A DNA stretch of 64,000 nt from Plasmopara viticola (GCA_001695595.3 MBPM02000067.1:62001-126000); one strand, 5' to 3'; numbered from the stretch's first letter, positions 24,085 through 34,358 are shown. A program made the numbers and translations. The notes: generated by a model not told the origin, from the sequence alone.

Positions 24085-25511
24085 GTGCGAACTTCGCGCA
24101 GCTTGGAGAAGACGCTAGCGATCTCCTATTTTCGGCTGGTGGAAGACACGAGCGTCGCAAAGGACAGCTGCGTGTGGCGGGTTGACTCGGGTGGAACGCA
24201 GTACATGAAGTACTCCAAAAAGTACATGCAAAATTACAAGGTTATTTCCCCAGTGAATGTGCATCTTGCTGACGACGGTGTCGTTCAAGCAGTTGGTATG
24301 GTTGACGCTGTCATGACAATGACAACTCCGCGTGGGATAAAGAACGGTTTGCTTACGAACGTGTGGCACATCCCCAAGCATTCCCGCAATTTGTTTTCCG
24401 TCGGCCGTTTTACTAAGGATATTAGACTGGTAACGTTTGAAAGCGATGGATGCTACGCGCAAGCAAAAAGATTTCGTTGGAAACTTGGCTTCCGAGAAGG
24501 TAAAGGGCTGCATAAGCTGTGCATGAGGTCAACTATTACGCACGAGGCAAATGTGACAAGTTCGTCGGGATGCCATGGGGACACCACTTCGTACCTCTGG
24601 CACCTTCGACTTGGTCACATTCGTCATGCTGGCCTAGATGCAATTATTCATTAAAAGGCTATGGCACTGGAATCGACTTGACTTCACTTGGCCAGTGGAA
24701 GCTCTGCAACGGTTGTGCGCTCGGTAAACAGACAAGGTTGAGTTCTATAAAGTCATCCCCAATTCGCGCAAAAGAAGTGCTGGAGGTCATACACAGTGAC
24801 GTTTGTGCGCCGATGCAAACACCAAAATTTGGTGGAAAGCGCTATTTCGTCACGTTTATCGACGAAAAATCGCATTTTTGCGTCATTTATCTGCTGAAAA
24901 GCAAATCTGAGGTGGCCGACAACTTTGTCAAATTCGTCGCATTGGCCGAAACGCAGACAAAAAGCGTGTCAAGACACTTCGATGTGACAATGGTGGCGGA
25001 TATACTTCTAATGCAATGACCAAGTTCTGTGCAAAACGTGGCATTATTCAAAGATTTACGCCCCCGTACACTCCTCAGCTGAATGAGGTAGCCGAACGGA
25101 TGAACCGTACGCTTGTGGAATGCGCCCGCTGCATGATGGAACATGCTGGCTTTCCAAGTCATACTGGGGCGAAGCAGTGATGACCGTTACATCTCTTCGG
25201 AATCGGTGTCCAACGCTTGCAGTGAATCACGATAAGTCACCGCACCAAGTTTGGAAAGGCAAGAAACCACTGCTAGCGAATCTCAAGGTTTTCGGCTGCC
25301 ACGCGTACGTTCAAGTTCCAAAAGAAAAGCGGTCCAAATTGGACGCTCAATCAATACGCTGTCGATTTCTCGGCATATAAAGGCGTACCGTTTTCAAGAA
25401 GCGGATAGCGGTCGTTTTTTAATCGGCCGAGATGCACAATTAATGGAGGACGTCTTTGATGGTGGAAGACAAAAGTCTAAAGTGAAGTTGTCGTTCGAGA
25501 TGATAAAGTAA
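24085..25511 (+). pseudogene. family-B protease / pre-integrase / integrase region, broken
   Basis: Three reading frames are needed. 24085-24654: a protease segment with WRVDSGGTQYM (active copies read LVDSGATQHM, so the Asp is kept), then YLWHLRLGHIRHAGLDA of the pre-integrase zinc domain, ending at TAA. ~24655-25019: CNGCALGKQT, HSDVCAPMQT (first integrase Asp), RYFVTFIDEKSHF; the second Asp segment is shifted out of frame (SRHFDVTMVAD). 25060-25511: a NEVAERMN segment with the catalytic Glu, YWGEAVMT, LANLKVFGCHAYV, RCRFLGI followed by a stop. Integrase inserts the cDNA copy; this one cannot be functional. Confidence 0.85.
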
Positions 25512-25619
25512 GTGACGATTCTTCACAGCCCGATGACACCGACTACGAAAATGAAGAGACGACTCAAGACAATGGTTCTGAGTCAGGTAGCAAGCGACAT
25601 CAACGAACTCAGTCGCTAG

Positions 25620-26410
25620 AGCAAGCTGTAGACATTCCACGACCCAAGCGCTTCAGCCGGTATCAGTCGCTGGGTGAGATGTCTGCAACGGCACAAGACT
25701 TTGAGAGTGCTTTCGTCGTTGATTCAGTGGGAGAAATGCCGACCACGTTTAAGTCGGCGATGGAAGCAAGCGAAGCAGCCAAGTGGAAAGAAGCCTGCAG
25801 ATCGGAAATGGAGTCGCTTCGAAACAGTAATACCTGGACGCTTGGGCCACTGCCTCAAGAACGTAAGCCGATTGGCAGTAGATGGGTGTATCGAGTCAAG
25901 ACAAATCAGGCTAGCCAAATCGAGCGGTACAAGGCACGTCTGATGGCAAAAGGTTTTTCACAAAAACATGGCATGAACTACGAGGAGACGTGTGCGCCTG
26001 TTGCCAAGTTTACTTCAATCAGAATTCTGCTCAGTTTGGCGGCCGAAGACAGTCTCACCGTTCATCAAACGGATGTGAAATTGGCTTTCCTCAATGGTTT
26101 GCGTGATGAGGACATCTACATGGTGCAGCCGGATAAATTCAGCAACGACGATCACCCGGACTATGTGTGCAAGCTTCAGCGATCATCGTATGGACTCAAG
26201 CAGTCGCTTCGAATGTGGGACAAGACAATTGACGAATTGATGCTTGGACTACACTTCAGGAAGTGCGAGTCAGACCACTGCGTCTGTATGAAGCGTGACA
26301 GTCAAGATATGATTTCTGTTGTGTTTTACGTCGACGAGTTGATTCTCGCAAGCAACTGCGACAAGATACTTCAAGACACCAAGCGAGCGCTCAGCAAACG
26401 TTTCAAATGA
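25620..26410 (+). pseudogene. family-B reverse transcriptase with altered active site
   Basis: The open part 25679-26410 covers most of a Ty1/Copia reverse transcriptase: AKWKEACRSEMESL, GSRWVYRVK, YKARLMAKGFSQKHGMNYEETCAPVAKF, the first catalytic Asp in HQTDVKLAFLNG, YGLKQSLRMW, and the second motif FYVDELILAS. The family normally has YVDD here, so the second Asp has become Glu, which should abolish or greatly weaken activity. The frame stops at TGA 26408, just where copies elsewhere continue into the linker to RNase H. Confidence 0.88.
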
Positions 26411-27077
26411 CCGACATGGGCAAGCTCAGCTACTTTCTTTGAATAGAGATTATGCAAGACATCGAAAGCGGGACAGTCATGATGCAACAGACCAAGTTAA
26501 CATTCTTCATCAATTCGAGATATACAACAGCAAGCCCGTACGGATACCACAAGATCCAGGCCTCAAACTGACCAAGTCAATGTGTGAATGTGGCTGCAAA
26601 CACGATGTGACAATGGCGGGTGTTCCGTACCGGAACGCTGTGGGCTGCCTCATGTTTCTTATGGTCGGCACACGTCGGAACCTTGCAGCAGCAGTGGGAC
26701 TGCTTAGCCAGTTTGCTGCGGACCTGTGCCCGCCACATTGGCAAGCTATTAAAAGGGTATTTCGCTACATCAGAGGCACAAAGACGCACGGAATCGAGTT
26801 TCGAGCAAGCTTCGATAAAGGTCTCCAAGGATACTCGGATGCGGACTGGGCCGGGGATACCGGATCAAGACGAAGTACAAGTGGCTATGCATTCATGATA
26901 AGCGAAGGGTGTGTCAGCTGGAAGAGCAAGAAACAGCGGACGGTGGCACTTTCATCGACGGAAGCCGAATACATGGCGCTTTCAGAGGCTACACTAGAAG
27001 GACTTTGGCTTAAGACTTTTTTGTGCGAACTCGGCGAGATAAGGAGCGACGATGCGATCAAGATCTATGAAGACTGT
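26411..27077 (+). pseudogene. family-B RNase H domain, C-terminally truncated
   Basis: It reads through [60 protein letters not shown] (catalytic Asp), SSTEAEYMALSEA (Glu), LCELGEIRSDDAIKIYED. The last ~80 residues of the domain (ALAKNP...HKRTKHIDI...LADIMTK) are missing: at ~27073 the coding sequence joins the LTR start TGTCGAAGAC with no polypurine tract. The deletion therefore removed the plus-strand priming site too. Confidence 0.88.
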
Positions 27078-27351
27078 TGTCGAAGACACTGTGAAAGTAA
27101 CGCCTCGATCAGCGAATACATATCGGTGAGTACCGGTATCTGCAATCAGTTGATGGCTGCTTGAAGGAGCGGACTCAAGATGGGCATAGGATCAGTTTTG
27201 GGATGGGGAGATGATTGCGCCCGGATGGTAAGTCGTTCTGATTGGCTTAGATAAATCATTGGCTTAGAGGTAGCATGTAGTTGCGAACTAAGGAGCTTAT
27301 ATATATTCACTTTGCATTTTGCCATCTAGAGCATAAGTGTTTCTTTCAACA
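27078..27351 (+). repeat. family-B LTR (shared)
   Basis: Begins TGTCGAAGAC and ends TTCTTTCAACA, directly followed by the primer binding site GGTTATGGGCCCAAG at 27352, which matches the Drosophila copia site GGTTATGGGCCCA. Contains TACATATCGGTGAGTACC, GATGATTGCGCCCGGATGGTAAG, TTGGCTTAGAGGTAGCATG and ATATATTCACTTTGC. It closes the element on its left and opens the gag on its right. Confidence 0.88.
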
Positions 27352-27355
27352 GGTT

Positions 27356-28012
27356 ATGGGCCCAAGCTCCGCCAACTCTGCCCCCCGACACCGACTACGC
27401 TTCCGCTATGGACATCGCCGCCGCCACCAACTCACGCATCAACAAGTTCGACGGAACAAATTTTCACACATGGAAGTTCAAGATGCATATGGTGCTTGAG
27501 GAGCTGGACCTTTGGGAGGTAGCGAGTGGAGAGGTCAAGATGAAAAACTTGACTGCAGCCTTGGACCCGTTGACATTTAAGCGCAAGTCAAGAAAGGCGC
27601 TTGCGATCATCTGCCTTGCGATAGAAGATTCGCAGCTGCCTTCTGTGCGCTCGGCAAATGGAGCGCATTGTGCATGGTCACGGCTCGAAGGCCATTTCGA
27701 GAAGGAGATCTTAGCGAACAAGCTCTTCCTTCTTCGTCGTTTCTTCACGGCCAAGATGGACGAAGTTGATGATGTGCTCGCGCATATCAACAAGATGAAG
27801 ACTCTGGCGAAACAGCTCGACGCAGTGGGCGCTCCGGTAACAGAGGATGACTTGGTGATCACGCTTCTTGGGAGTTTGAGTGAGTCATTTACATTTCTCA
27901 TAAAAGCTTTGGAGTAGAGATCAGACTCGCTGTCGCGGGAGCTCGTGACATTTCGACAATTGCATGAAGTCACGAAGCGAAAGGAACAAGGAACTGGGGT
28001 CCTGCATCATTG
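27356..28012 (+). pseudogene. family-B gag, frameshifted and cut by an inversion breakpoint
   Basis: The PBS-embedded ATG (27356) is in a different frame from the main gag frame because a C run at ~27380 has six C instead of the five in the copy at 23268. The main frame (27408-27917) carries the gag opening (INKFDGTNFHTWKFKM), LANKLFLLRRFFTAKM and INKMKTLAKQLDAVGAPV. A TAG at 27915 replaces the usual Ser codon after KALE. The sequence continues to KRKEQG and then, at ~28012, switches to family-A gag. The missing continuation of this gag lies on the opposite strand at 29862 and below. Confidence 0.88.
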
Positions 28013-28058
28013 CAACGAGGTTCTTAACATCAGCGCCAAGCTTAGCAGTATCGGTGCC
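28013..28058 (+). pseudogene. 47-bp family-A gag fragment
   Basis: Reads [19 protein letters not shown], an almost exact match to residues ~130-147 of the intact family-A gag (51630-52823). It is fused on the left to family-B gag and on the right to the LTR starting at 28059. Its natural upstream part sits on the minus strand ending at ~29863, which is the key evidence for an inversion. Confidence 0.85.
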
Positions 28059-28306
28059 TGTTGGAGATATGACGTCTCGACCAGCAGTAATGTACCGGTA
28101 GCCTACCAGTACTGAAACCGGTCAACGATGCGATTAAGAAACAGTGACATCATGGAAAGACGCGTGGGACAGGCGCACTCAAAATGACTGCGCCCGGATG
28201 GTTAAGTCGTTCCGATTGCTTTAGAGGTAGCTAGTAGTTGCGAACTAAGGGCCTTATAAATATATTCACTTAGCAAATTGCCAGACATCGCTCAAGCCTC
28301 ACTTTA
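28059..28306 (+). repeat. family-B-type LTR inserted in family-A gag
   Basis: Starts TGTTGGAGATATGACG right after the A gag codons for SSIGA and runs to the PBS relic GGTTACGATCCCAC (28307). Landmarks: TGCGCCCGGATGGTTAAG, CTTTAGAGGTAGC, ATAAATATATTCACTT. Its start matches the minus-strand LTR at 33374-33628 (TGTTGGAGATAGACGCC), so both belong to one LTR subtype. Confidence 0.82.
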
Positions 28307-29074
28307 GGTTACGATCCCACGCCTCGCACACTCTACCCTCTTGTCCGGCAGCGACCAGGCTCTCGACATGGGCGTCGCTACACCCTCGCGCATCAACAAG
28401 TTCGACGGAACGAACTTCCATACGTGGAAGTTCAAGATGCAGCTGGGGCTGGAAGAGCGCGACCTGTGGAATGTCACGAGCGGTGAGATTATGAGCGAGC
28501 GCTGTCTTACGCAATTGGATCAAGCTCGTACAAGTGCAAGTCCCGCAAGGCTATTGTCATCATCTGCCTTGCCATGGAGGTCTCTCAGCTACCCTTGCTT
28601 AGTTCAGCGAAAGGTGCGCAAAGGTGCATGGTCGCGTCTAGAAGGGCACTTCGAGGAGAAGAGTTTTGCGAACAAGCTCTTCCTTCATCGACGCGTTTTC
28701 ACGACGATGGTGGACGAAGGTGATGATGTTTTTGCAGCTCATCAAAAAGATGAAGACGCTGGCGGAGCAGATTGACACGGTAGGAGCTCCAATCAGCGAG
28801 GGTGACTCGGTGATAATTTCTTGCTAGCCTTAGCTAGTCATTCCAATTTCTTGTCACGGCGTTGGAGTCTAGATCCAACTCACTCACGTGGGAGCTGATG
28901 ATGTCGCGGCTATTGCCAGCGCAAAAAACGAGGCGGTAGCACTGTAGGCAGCGTGCCAGGCGAAGTTCAAGCGTTTACGAAAAGCGACAACGGACGGCGC
29001 AAGGGACGGCAAGCCCTTGCTAAGACAAGCGCATATCATTACTGTACGGACATTGGATTGCCAAGTGCAGCACC
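28307..29074 (+). pseudogene. family-B gag remnant ending in the zinc knuckle
   Basis: The ATG of the binding site has become ACG. The gag opening (SRINKFDGTNFHTWKFKMQLGLEERDLWNV) is readable from 28386, then frames shift several times (LEGHFEEKSFANKLFLHRRVFTTM at ~28638; later parts only as scattered matches). At 29040-29074 the nucleotides of the knuckle (YHYC, then GHWIAKC in another frame) are still visible. At ~29074 it abuts a minus-strand family-B pol fragment. Confidence 0.78.
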
Positions 29075-29862
29075 CGTCACACTTCTCCCACTGCTTGACT
29101 GAACCCATGTCAAGTCCATAGCCGATCTTTTTCCTTGTCATAGTGTCGAGACCACCATAGCTACTATGACCAAATCGAAGGTGCCAGAGGTACAAATTGG
29201 TGTCCCCATGGCATTCAGACGAAGTAATTACATTAGCCTCATTCGAAAGAAGCGGTGTCATGCAGAGGTTGAACAAGTCTTTGCCTTCGCGAGCACCGAG
29301 CCTCCACTTGAGACCGTTTGTCATGGCAAAACAATCTTCATTCTCAAACGCCACGGCTCCAACACCCTTCCTGAATCGGCCGACTGAAAATAGTTTCGAG
29401 AAAGCTTTGGGATATACCACATACCAGTACGCGGAGTCTGCATCGACATCACGATGTCGCCCGATTCAATCGCTTGCACTACTCCATTGTCTGCAAGGTG
29501 CACGTCCCTCGGCGTAATTGACTTGAAATCTTGCATGAATTTCTTGAAACTTGTCATGTGCTGCGTCGCTCAAGAGTCAACCAGCCACACTTCACTCGAT
29601 TTGGGGATGCTGTCTTCAACCAAAAAAAGAAAATCGCCATTGTCATCATCGACTTGCGCGATATTCGCTCGTTGCGACCTCTGTCGCTCACCATTTTCGC
29701 GAATTCGAACAGGACACTTGGTAATCCAATTTCCTTATTCCCCACAGTAGTGGCACTCGCTGATCTTTTGTACTGATCGCCCACCCTTTCGCTTGCAGTA
29801 GTCATTCGCCAAAAATGCTTGACCTTGACCATGCGTAGCTACATCGGCTGTCACCTTTTGCC
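29075..29862 (-). pseudogene. family-B gag end, protease and pre-integrase fragment (inverted)
   Basis: Read on the minus strand from 29862: DVATHGQGQAF (end of gag linker), a degenerate knuckle CHYC..GNWITKC, VWLVDS with a stop in place of the next residue, ATQHM (protease), VHLADNGVVQAI, WYIPKLSRN, GREGKDLFNL, and YLWHLRFGH....DGC of the pre-integrase domain near 29080. Several frames are needed. It is the exact missing continuation of the plus-strand gag ending at 28012, now inverted. Confidence 0.82.
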
Positions 29863-30216
29863 ATTACCATGCTGAAAAGTTGGCGCTTCAGGTAAATGCG
29901 TCTAGCCTTTTGCGACCCACCGTAAAGTTTTTAATACGGATCTAGGCAGCATAAGCTTCTTTGCAATTGTCGACCAAATAAAGGTAGTCCGTGTCCATAA
30001 AAAAAACGCAATGTTGCTGGCTCTGACGTACTCATTGCTGGCGCGGGCATCAGTGAATGTCGGCGTGACCTCCCGATCAACCACGTGCAACACCGACTTG
30101 GTGAGGTACACGCCACGCATGTATCAACACCACGTAGCGTAGATGTCCCCGTTAAACTTGTCGACAAGCACTTCTGACGAGACAATTTGCGGAGAGGACA
30201 TGGTTGTTGGGCTCAT
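29863..30216 (-). pseudogene. family-A gag N-terminal fragment
   Basis: The minus-strand ATG at 30216 lies in the primer-binding-site relic GGCTATGAGCCCAAC. It reads a [27 protein letters not shown] segment closely matching intact family-A gag residues 33-59, then frame breaks, then a [13 protein letters not shown] region. At ~29863 it switches to family-B sequence after codons for AKGD. The missing next residues (HHCNEVLN) are found on the plus strand at 28013. Confidence 0.85.
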
Positions 30217-30220
30217 AGCC

Positions 30221-30500
30221 TGTTGATTTTCTGAGGTCGGAAGGAAAGGAAGGCTGAAGAAGCGAAGTGAAGATTCGATTGCTTTAAATCGAAGACGCTT
30301 GACTAAGAGGAATCACGTTGGAAGTGATCGATTAATTGAGGCTTAAACTTCTACTTATTGTATCCACTCATTCTACACAACGTAATTACCTTACACTGTA
30401 AAAGGTAATAAGTATTTTGAACCGAGGTTTGGATTGAAATGGGTTGGGTTGTGTACATTACACGAGACCCATAAACCTCAAAAGGCATCAAGTCTCCAAG
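30221..30500 (-). repeat. family-A LTR, long-U3 subtype (A2), minus strand
   Basis: The minus strand ends ...AGAAAATCAACA immediately before the PBS relic. Upstream it contains CTTAGTCAAGCGTC, TTAATCGATCACTTCC, a segment around CAATCCAAACC and GTGTACACAACCCAACCC. The same landmarks occur in the LTRs at 38807, 42966 and 46182. The 5' end (about 30490-30500) is uncertain. Confidence 0.7.
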
Positions 30501-30521
30501 TGCTGACGAGTCCAGTGGGAG

Positions 30522-30789
30522 TGTTGAAGATACAACGCCTCGACTAGCTGGAAAGAACCGGTAAGCTACCAATATCGATACCGGTCAACGCTGCGACCAA
30601 GCAACAGTAACGTCATGGATAGGCGGGTACACAGGCGCAGGCAAGATGTTTGCGCCCGGATAATAATTCGTTCTGATTGGCTTAGATTAATGATTGGCTT
30701 AGAGGTAGCGAGAATTTTCGAACTAAGCCATTATAGATATACTCACTTTGTATTCTACCATCCAGTGCTCACTTCGACCTTTTCATCAT
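30522..30789 (+). repeat. family-B-type LTR, plus strand
   Basis: Follows a polypurine tract CCAGTGGGAG and starts TGTTGAAGATACAACGCC. Contains GATACCGGTCAACG, GTAACGTCATGGATAGGCGG, TTGCGCCCGGATAATAA, TTGGCTTAGAGGTAGCG and TATACTCACTTTG. It is not followed by a binding site: the minus-strand element below starts directly, so only the 3' tail of a lost element remains. Confidence 0.78.
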
Positions 30790-31250
30790 CCTGCGTCCCT
30801 TTGGAAGGGGTACGAGCGAATGTCTTGCTGTTTTGGAGCGAATCCATTTTCAAATCGCATGCCTCCTTCCATTTAGCTGCGTCGTTGTTTTCCATTGCCG
30901 ACATGGAGGTGGTCGGTAATATTTCCACTGAATCCACAATTACGTAGCCTCCAAGTCTTGCGCTGTGGCGACATTTTTCCAAGTGATTGATTCGACTTTG
31001 TCGTCTAAAACTTGGCGTATCAGTTGCCTTTTCGAGCGATTGAGTCCGTTGGTATCGCTTACTGCCAGGCTCAACTTCTTCTTCCTGCACAGATTCTTTG
31101 GTTTCGTAATTCGTTTGTTCATGCTGTGGGATGTCCTGATCAGTTGCTTTGTCATCATCTTGACCAACGACTTCGTTATAGCAACGGTCGCTCCTCCAAC
31201 AGTCGAAAGTACCTTCCAAGAAATTTGCGTCGCGACTGACCAGCACACGA
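30790..31250 (-). pseudogene. family-B reverse transcriptase N-terminal segment
   Basis: Minus-strand codons give GSKRYQRTQSLEKATDTP (the linker after integrase), VGYVIVDSVEILPTTSMSAMEN and AAKWKEACDLKMDSLQNSKTF, which match the start of the RT region at 25620-25850. The catalytic motifs that should follow are absent because the element ends here. Confidence 0.8.
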
Positions 31251-32640
31251 CCACTCTCTACCTCTTCAGATCGATAAAAATTTTCATGCTCCGAGTAGCC
31301 GAGAAATCGACAGCGTACTGACCGAGCGTCAAACTTGCTGCGCTTTCCCTTTGATACCGTAACAAAAGCATGGCAGCCAAAAATCTACAAATTCGTCAGC
31401 ACAGGTCTTCTTTTCGTCCAAACTTGGTATGGCGATTTATCTATAGCAAAACCTCGCGTCGGGCAACGATTGCAAAGAAAAGCAGAGGTCATAACAGCCT
31501 CACTCCAATACGGCTTGACATTCCAGCGTGCTCAATCATACATCTTGCACATTCCACCAGTGTCCCGTTAAGACGTTCAGCCACTCCGTTAAGCTGTGGG
31601 GTATAAGGTGGCGTGAATTTTGCTTATACTACGTCGCTTGCAGAACTTTGCCATGTAACCCGATGTGCACTTACCACCATTATCGCAGCAAAGAGCTTTG
31701 ACAACTTTGCCAGTCTGAGTTTCGGCAAACGCAACGAAGTTGGCAAATTTGCCGGCAAATTCAGACTTGTTTCGCAGAAAATAACAGTTGTAAGTGCGAG
31801 TACTCGTCTTTGAGAGTGACAAAACACCGCTTGCCGCTTAACGCCGTTGACTGCATGGGTCCACACACATCACTGTGAATTACTTCCAACAGTTTTTTTG
31901 CATGATGAGGCGACTTTGGCACAAAACTTGCTTGCGTTTGTTTGCCAAGCGCACAACCATCACACGGCCCCTACCATTTGACGGAATTAAGGTCGGTGCC
32001 AACACCATAATTTCACTTGACGATCGTGTTAAGACCACTATGTCCAATGTGCCCAAGTCGAAGGTGCAAGAGGTACGAAGTGGTGTCCCCGTGGCATCCC
32101 AACGAGCTTGCCACATTGGCTTCGTCAGTGCTGACAGGCGTATTACACCGCATAAACAGCCCTATGCCTTCGCGGGCTCCAAACGTCCACTGCATTCCCT
32201 TAACCTGAGCAAAACAGCCATCGGTTTCGAACGTGACTGGTCCAACATCCTTTGTGAAACGTCTAACGGAGGAAAGATTGCGCGACAGCTTTGAAATATG
32301 CCATACTTTGCGAAGCATACCCTTCTTATTTCTATGGACCATCTTCATAAACTTACAATGTCACCAAGCTCCAATCGCTTGAACAGCACCGTCGTCTGCA
32401 AGTTGAACGTCCACCGAAAAAATAACCTTGTCGTTTCTCATGAATTGTTTCGAGAATGTCATGTACTGCGTCGCACCCGTTTTGATCAGCCATACGCAAC
32501 TCGACTTGGTGGTGCTTGAGTTCCGACCAACCGGGAAGAGAAAATTACCAGATTTGTCTTCGCTCTGCGCGATGTTTGCACGCTGTGCCGGCCGTTGCCA
32601 ATCTACGTTCTCACAAATTCTCACAGGGCACTTAAAGACT
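31251..32640 (-). pseudogene. family-B protease, pre-integrase and integrase, broken
   Basis: Minus strand from 32640: CVWLIKTGATQYM (the protease Asp is changed, LVDSG to LIKTG), VQLADDGAVQAIGAW, VWHISKLSRNLSSVRRFTKDV, YLLHLRLGHIGHSGLNTIVK of the zinc domain, then integrase pieces including FAETQTGKVVKALCCDNGGKCTSG with the second catalytic Asp (CDNGGK), PYTPQLNGVAERLN-type codons near 31580, and GYSEHENFYRSEEV near 31290. Multiple shifts separate these pieces. Confidence 0.8.
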
Positions 32641-33368
32641 CAATGCCTGTGTTACCCACAATAATGGCACGCACTGCTGGCCTTAGCAGTCGCTTGGCGT
32701 CCCTTGCACCGTCCTTGTCTGACGTCATAAACGCTTGTCTTTGCCCGTGCGCGGCTACATCGACGCCACCACCTTGATCCTTGGGTTTCATTTCATTATG
32801 TAATAGACGCGACGTCACAAGTTTCATGTTAGCGTGTCAGAGCGCGAATTTAGCGCCGTGATGAAGAACTTGTACAAATCACACAGACTTCCAAGAAGCG
32901 TGACTACCAGGTTATCCTCACTCACAGGGGTGCCCGCCGCGTCAAGCTTGTTGGTCTGCTTTAGCACACCGTCACCATCCTCCATCAACGTCGTGAAGAG
33001 CGTGCGAGCTTGTTTGCCAGGCTCCTCTTCTCGAAGTGTCCCTCCAACCTTGACCACGCATTGTACGCATTCTTAGCCGAGCGAACCAAGGGCACCAGCG
33101 AGTCCTCCATCGCAAGTCAGATTATCGTCAGTCTTTCGAGCCTAACACTTTATGGTCGACTAAATTATCGAGTTACTCAGCTGCTCAAGCTTTATCCCCC
33201 CGCTCGCAACTTCCCAGAGGTCGCGCTCCTCCGACCCCATTCGCATTTTGAACTATCGAGTATGGAAGATCGTTCCGTCAAACTTGTTGGCATGGCGGCC
33301 ATGGTGGCGGCGAAGGCGGAGTCAGAGGTGGGGGCGAAGAAGGCAGAGTTTGCGAGGCTTGGGCTCAT
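32641..33368 (-). pseudogene. family-B gag, minus strand, broken
   Basis: The start ATG at 33368 lies in the binding site (GTTATGAGCCCAAG on the minus strand). The N-terminus MSPSLANSAFFAPTSDSAF resembles that of the copies at 23268 and 48387. The middle is shifted; 33057-32824 gives LFTTLMEDGDGVLKQTNKLDAAGTPVSEDNLVVTLLGSL and 32827-32641 gives MKLVTSRLLHNEMKPKDQGGGVDVAAHGQ. Pieces are in the normal order but not one frame. Confidence 0.82.
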
Positions 33369-33373
33369 AACTA

Positions 33374-33628
33374 ATGTAAAGGTCGTGGTGAGCACTAGAT
33401 GGTAGAATGCAAAGTAAACATATTTATTAGTTCCTTAGTTCGCAACTACTTGCTACCTTTAAGACAATCATCAATATGAGCCAATCAGAACGACTTATTA
33501 TCCGGATACATTCTTCCTGCACACCCGCCTATCCATGACGTCACTGTTGCTTGGTCGCAACGTTGACCGGTATCGATACCGGTAGCTTACGGGTACATTA
33601 CTGCTAGTCGAGGCGTCTATCTCCAACA
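33374..33628 (-). repeat. 5' LTR of the minus-strand family-B element
   Basis: On the minus strand it starts TGTTGGAGATAGACGCCTCG and ends just before GTTATGAGCCC. It carries the 18-bp palindrome ACCGGTATCGATACCGGT (33566-33583), a GATTGGCTCATATTGATGATTG block and AATATGTTTACTTTGC near its 3' end. Confidence 0.82.
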
Positions 33629-33633
33629 ATGAC

Positions 33634-33978
33634 CTAATGAAAAAAGGTCACTTGAGCGGTAGATGGCAAAATGCAGAGTAAATATATTTAAGGTCCTCAG
33701 TCCGCAACTACTTGCTACCTCTAAGATTTATCTAAGCTTAGCCGAACGACTTACTATTCGGGCGCAATCATCTTCCCATCCGGGCGCAATCATCTTGAGT
33801 CCGTCTGTTCACCCGCTAATCCATGACGTCACTGTTGCTTGGTCGCAACGTTGAACGGTATCGGTACCGGCAGATTACCGGTACAACACTGCTGGCCGAG
33901 GCTCGTGTCTTCATCAGCTGGTCGAATTTCGCATCATCATCAGCTGGTCGAGGCGTTACTTTGACGGCATCTTCGACA
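33634..33978 (-). repeat. family-B LTR, minus strand, with internal duplications
   Basis: Starts TGTCGAAGATGCCGTC (at 33978 on the minus strand) and ends near GACCTTTTTTCATT. It is ~345 bp because two segments are doubled: GCGCAATCATCTTCCCATCCGG / GCGCAATCATCTTGAG at 33778-33797, and a CATCAGCTGGTCGA repeat at 33912-33955. It lies directly next to another LTR in the same orientation and is followed by a plus-strand RNase H fragment. Confidence 0.75.
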
Positions 33979-33984
33979 ACCAAT

Positions 33985-34223
33985 CCAGTCTCTATTGCGT
34001 CAACCAAGAATCCAGATTTTGACAAACGCACTAAGCATATCGACATTCACCAACACTTTGTACGAGAAAAGGTTGAAGACGGTCAAGTCAACCTCGAGTA
34101 CTGCCCTACACAAGACATGATTGCCGACATGATGACAAAGCCTATTGTCTTTGCGCAATATAATCTTTTGTGTACCAAGTTTGGGATACAAGGCGTCGTT
34201 GCTGTCGAGTCGAGTGGGAGTTT
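33985..34223 (+). pseudogene. family-B RNase H C-terminal fragment
   Basis: Plus-strand codons give SIASTKNPDFDKRTKHIDIH, REKVEDGQVNLEYCPTQDMIADMMTKPI and AVESSGS, the end of a Copia polyprotein, running into the polypurine tract GAGTGGGAG at 34212-34220. Only the last ~80 residues of the domain remain. The open frame extends into the LTR that follows. Confidence 0.85.
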
Positions 34224-34358
34224 TGTCGATGTTGAAGATACGACCAGCAACACAGTACCGATAAGCTACTGGTACTGATTCCGGTCAACGGTGCGACCAA
34301 GCAACAGTAACGTTATGAGTAGGCGGTAAGACAGGCGCACTCAAGATGATTGCGCCCT
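34224..34358 (+). repeat. family-B-type LTR, 3'-truncated
   Basis: Starts TGTCGATGTTGAAGATACG after the polypurine tract. It contains GTACCGATAAGC, CCGGTCAACGGTGCGACC and GATGATTGCGCCC, then stops at ~34358 where a minus-strand LTR piece begins. The right half with the GATTGGC block is missing. Confidence 0.75.

Larger units (their letters stand above)
22971..27351 (+). mobile_element. family-B Ty1/Copia element, near full length but inactive
   Basis: An LTR at each end (22971-23263 and 27078-27351) encloses gag, protease, integrase, reverse transcriptase and RNase H in Copia order. All parts are on the plus strand. It carries several frameshifts and stops, a damaged gag knuckle, a changed RT active site and an RNase H truncated at ~27073, where the sequence jumps from KIYED straight into the 3' LTR. 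The flanking LTRs are shared with neighbouring copies rather than framed by target-site duplications. Confidence 0.88.
30790..33628 (-). mobile_element. family-B Ty1/Copia element, minus strand, 3'-truncated
   Basis: The 5' LTR is at 33374-33628 and the coding order on the minus strand is gag, protease, pre-integrase, integrase, start of reverse transcriptase. It stops at ~30790 after the RT N-terminal segment, where the plus-strand LTR (30522-30789) begins. All coding segments contain stops or frameshifts. Confidence 0.82.
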
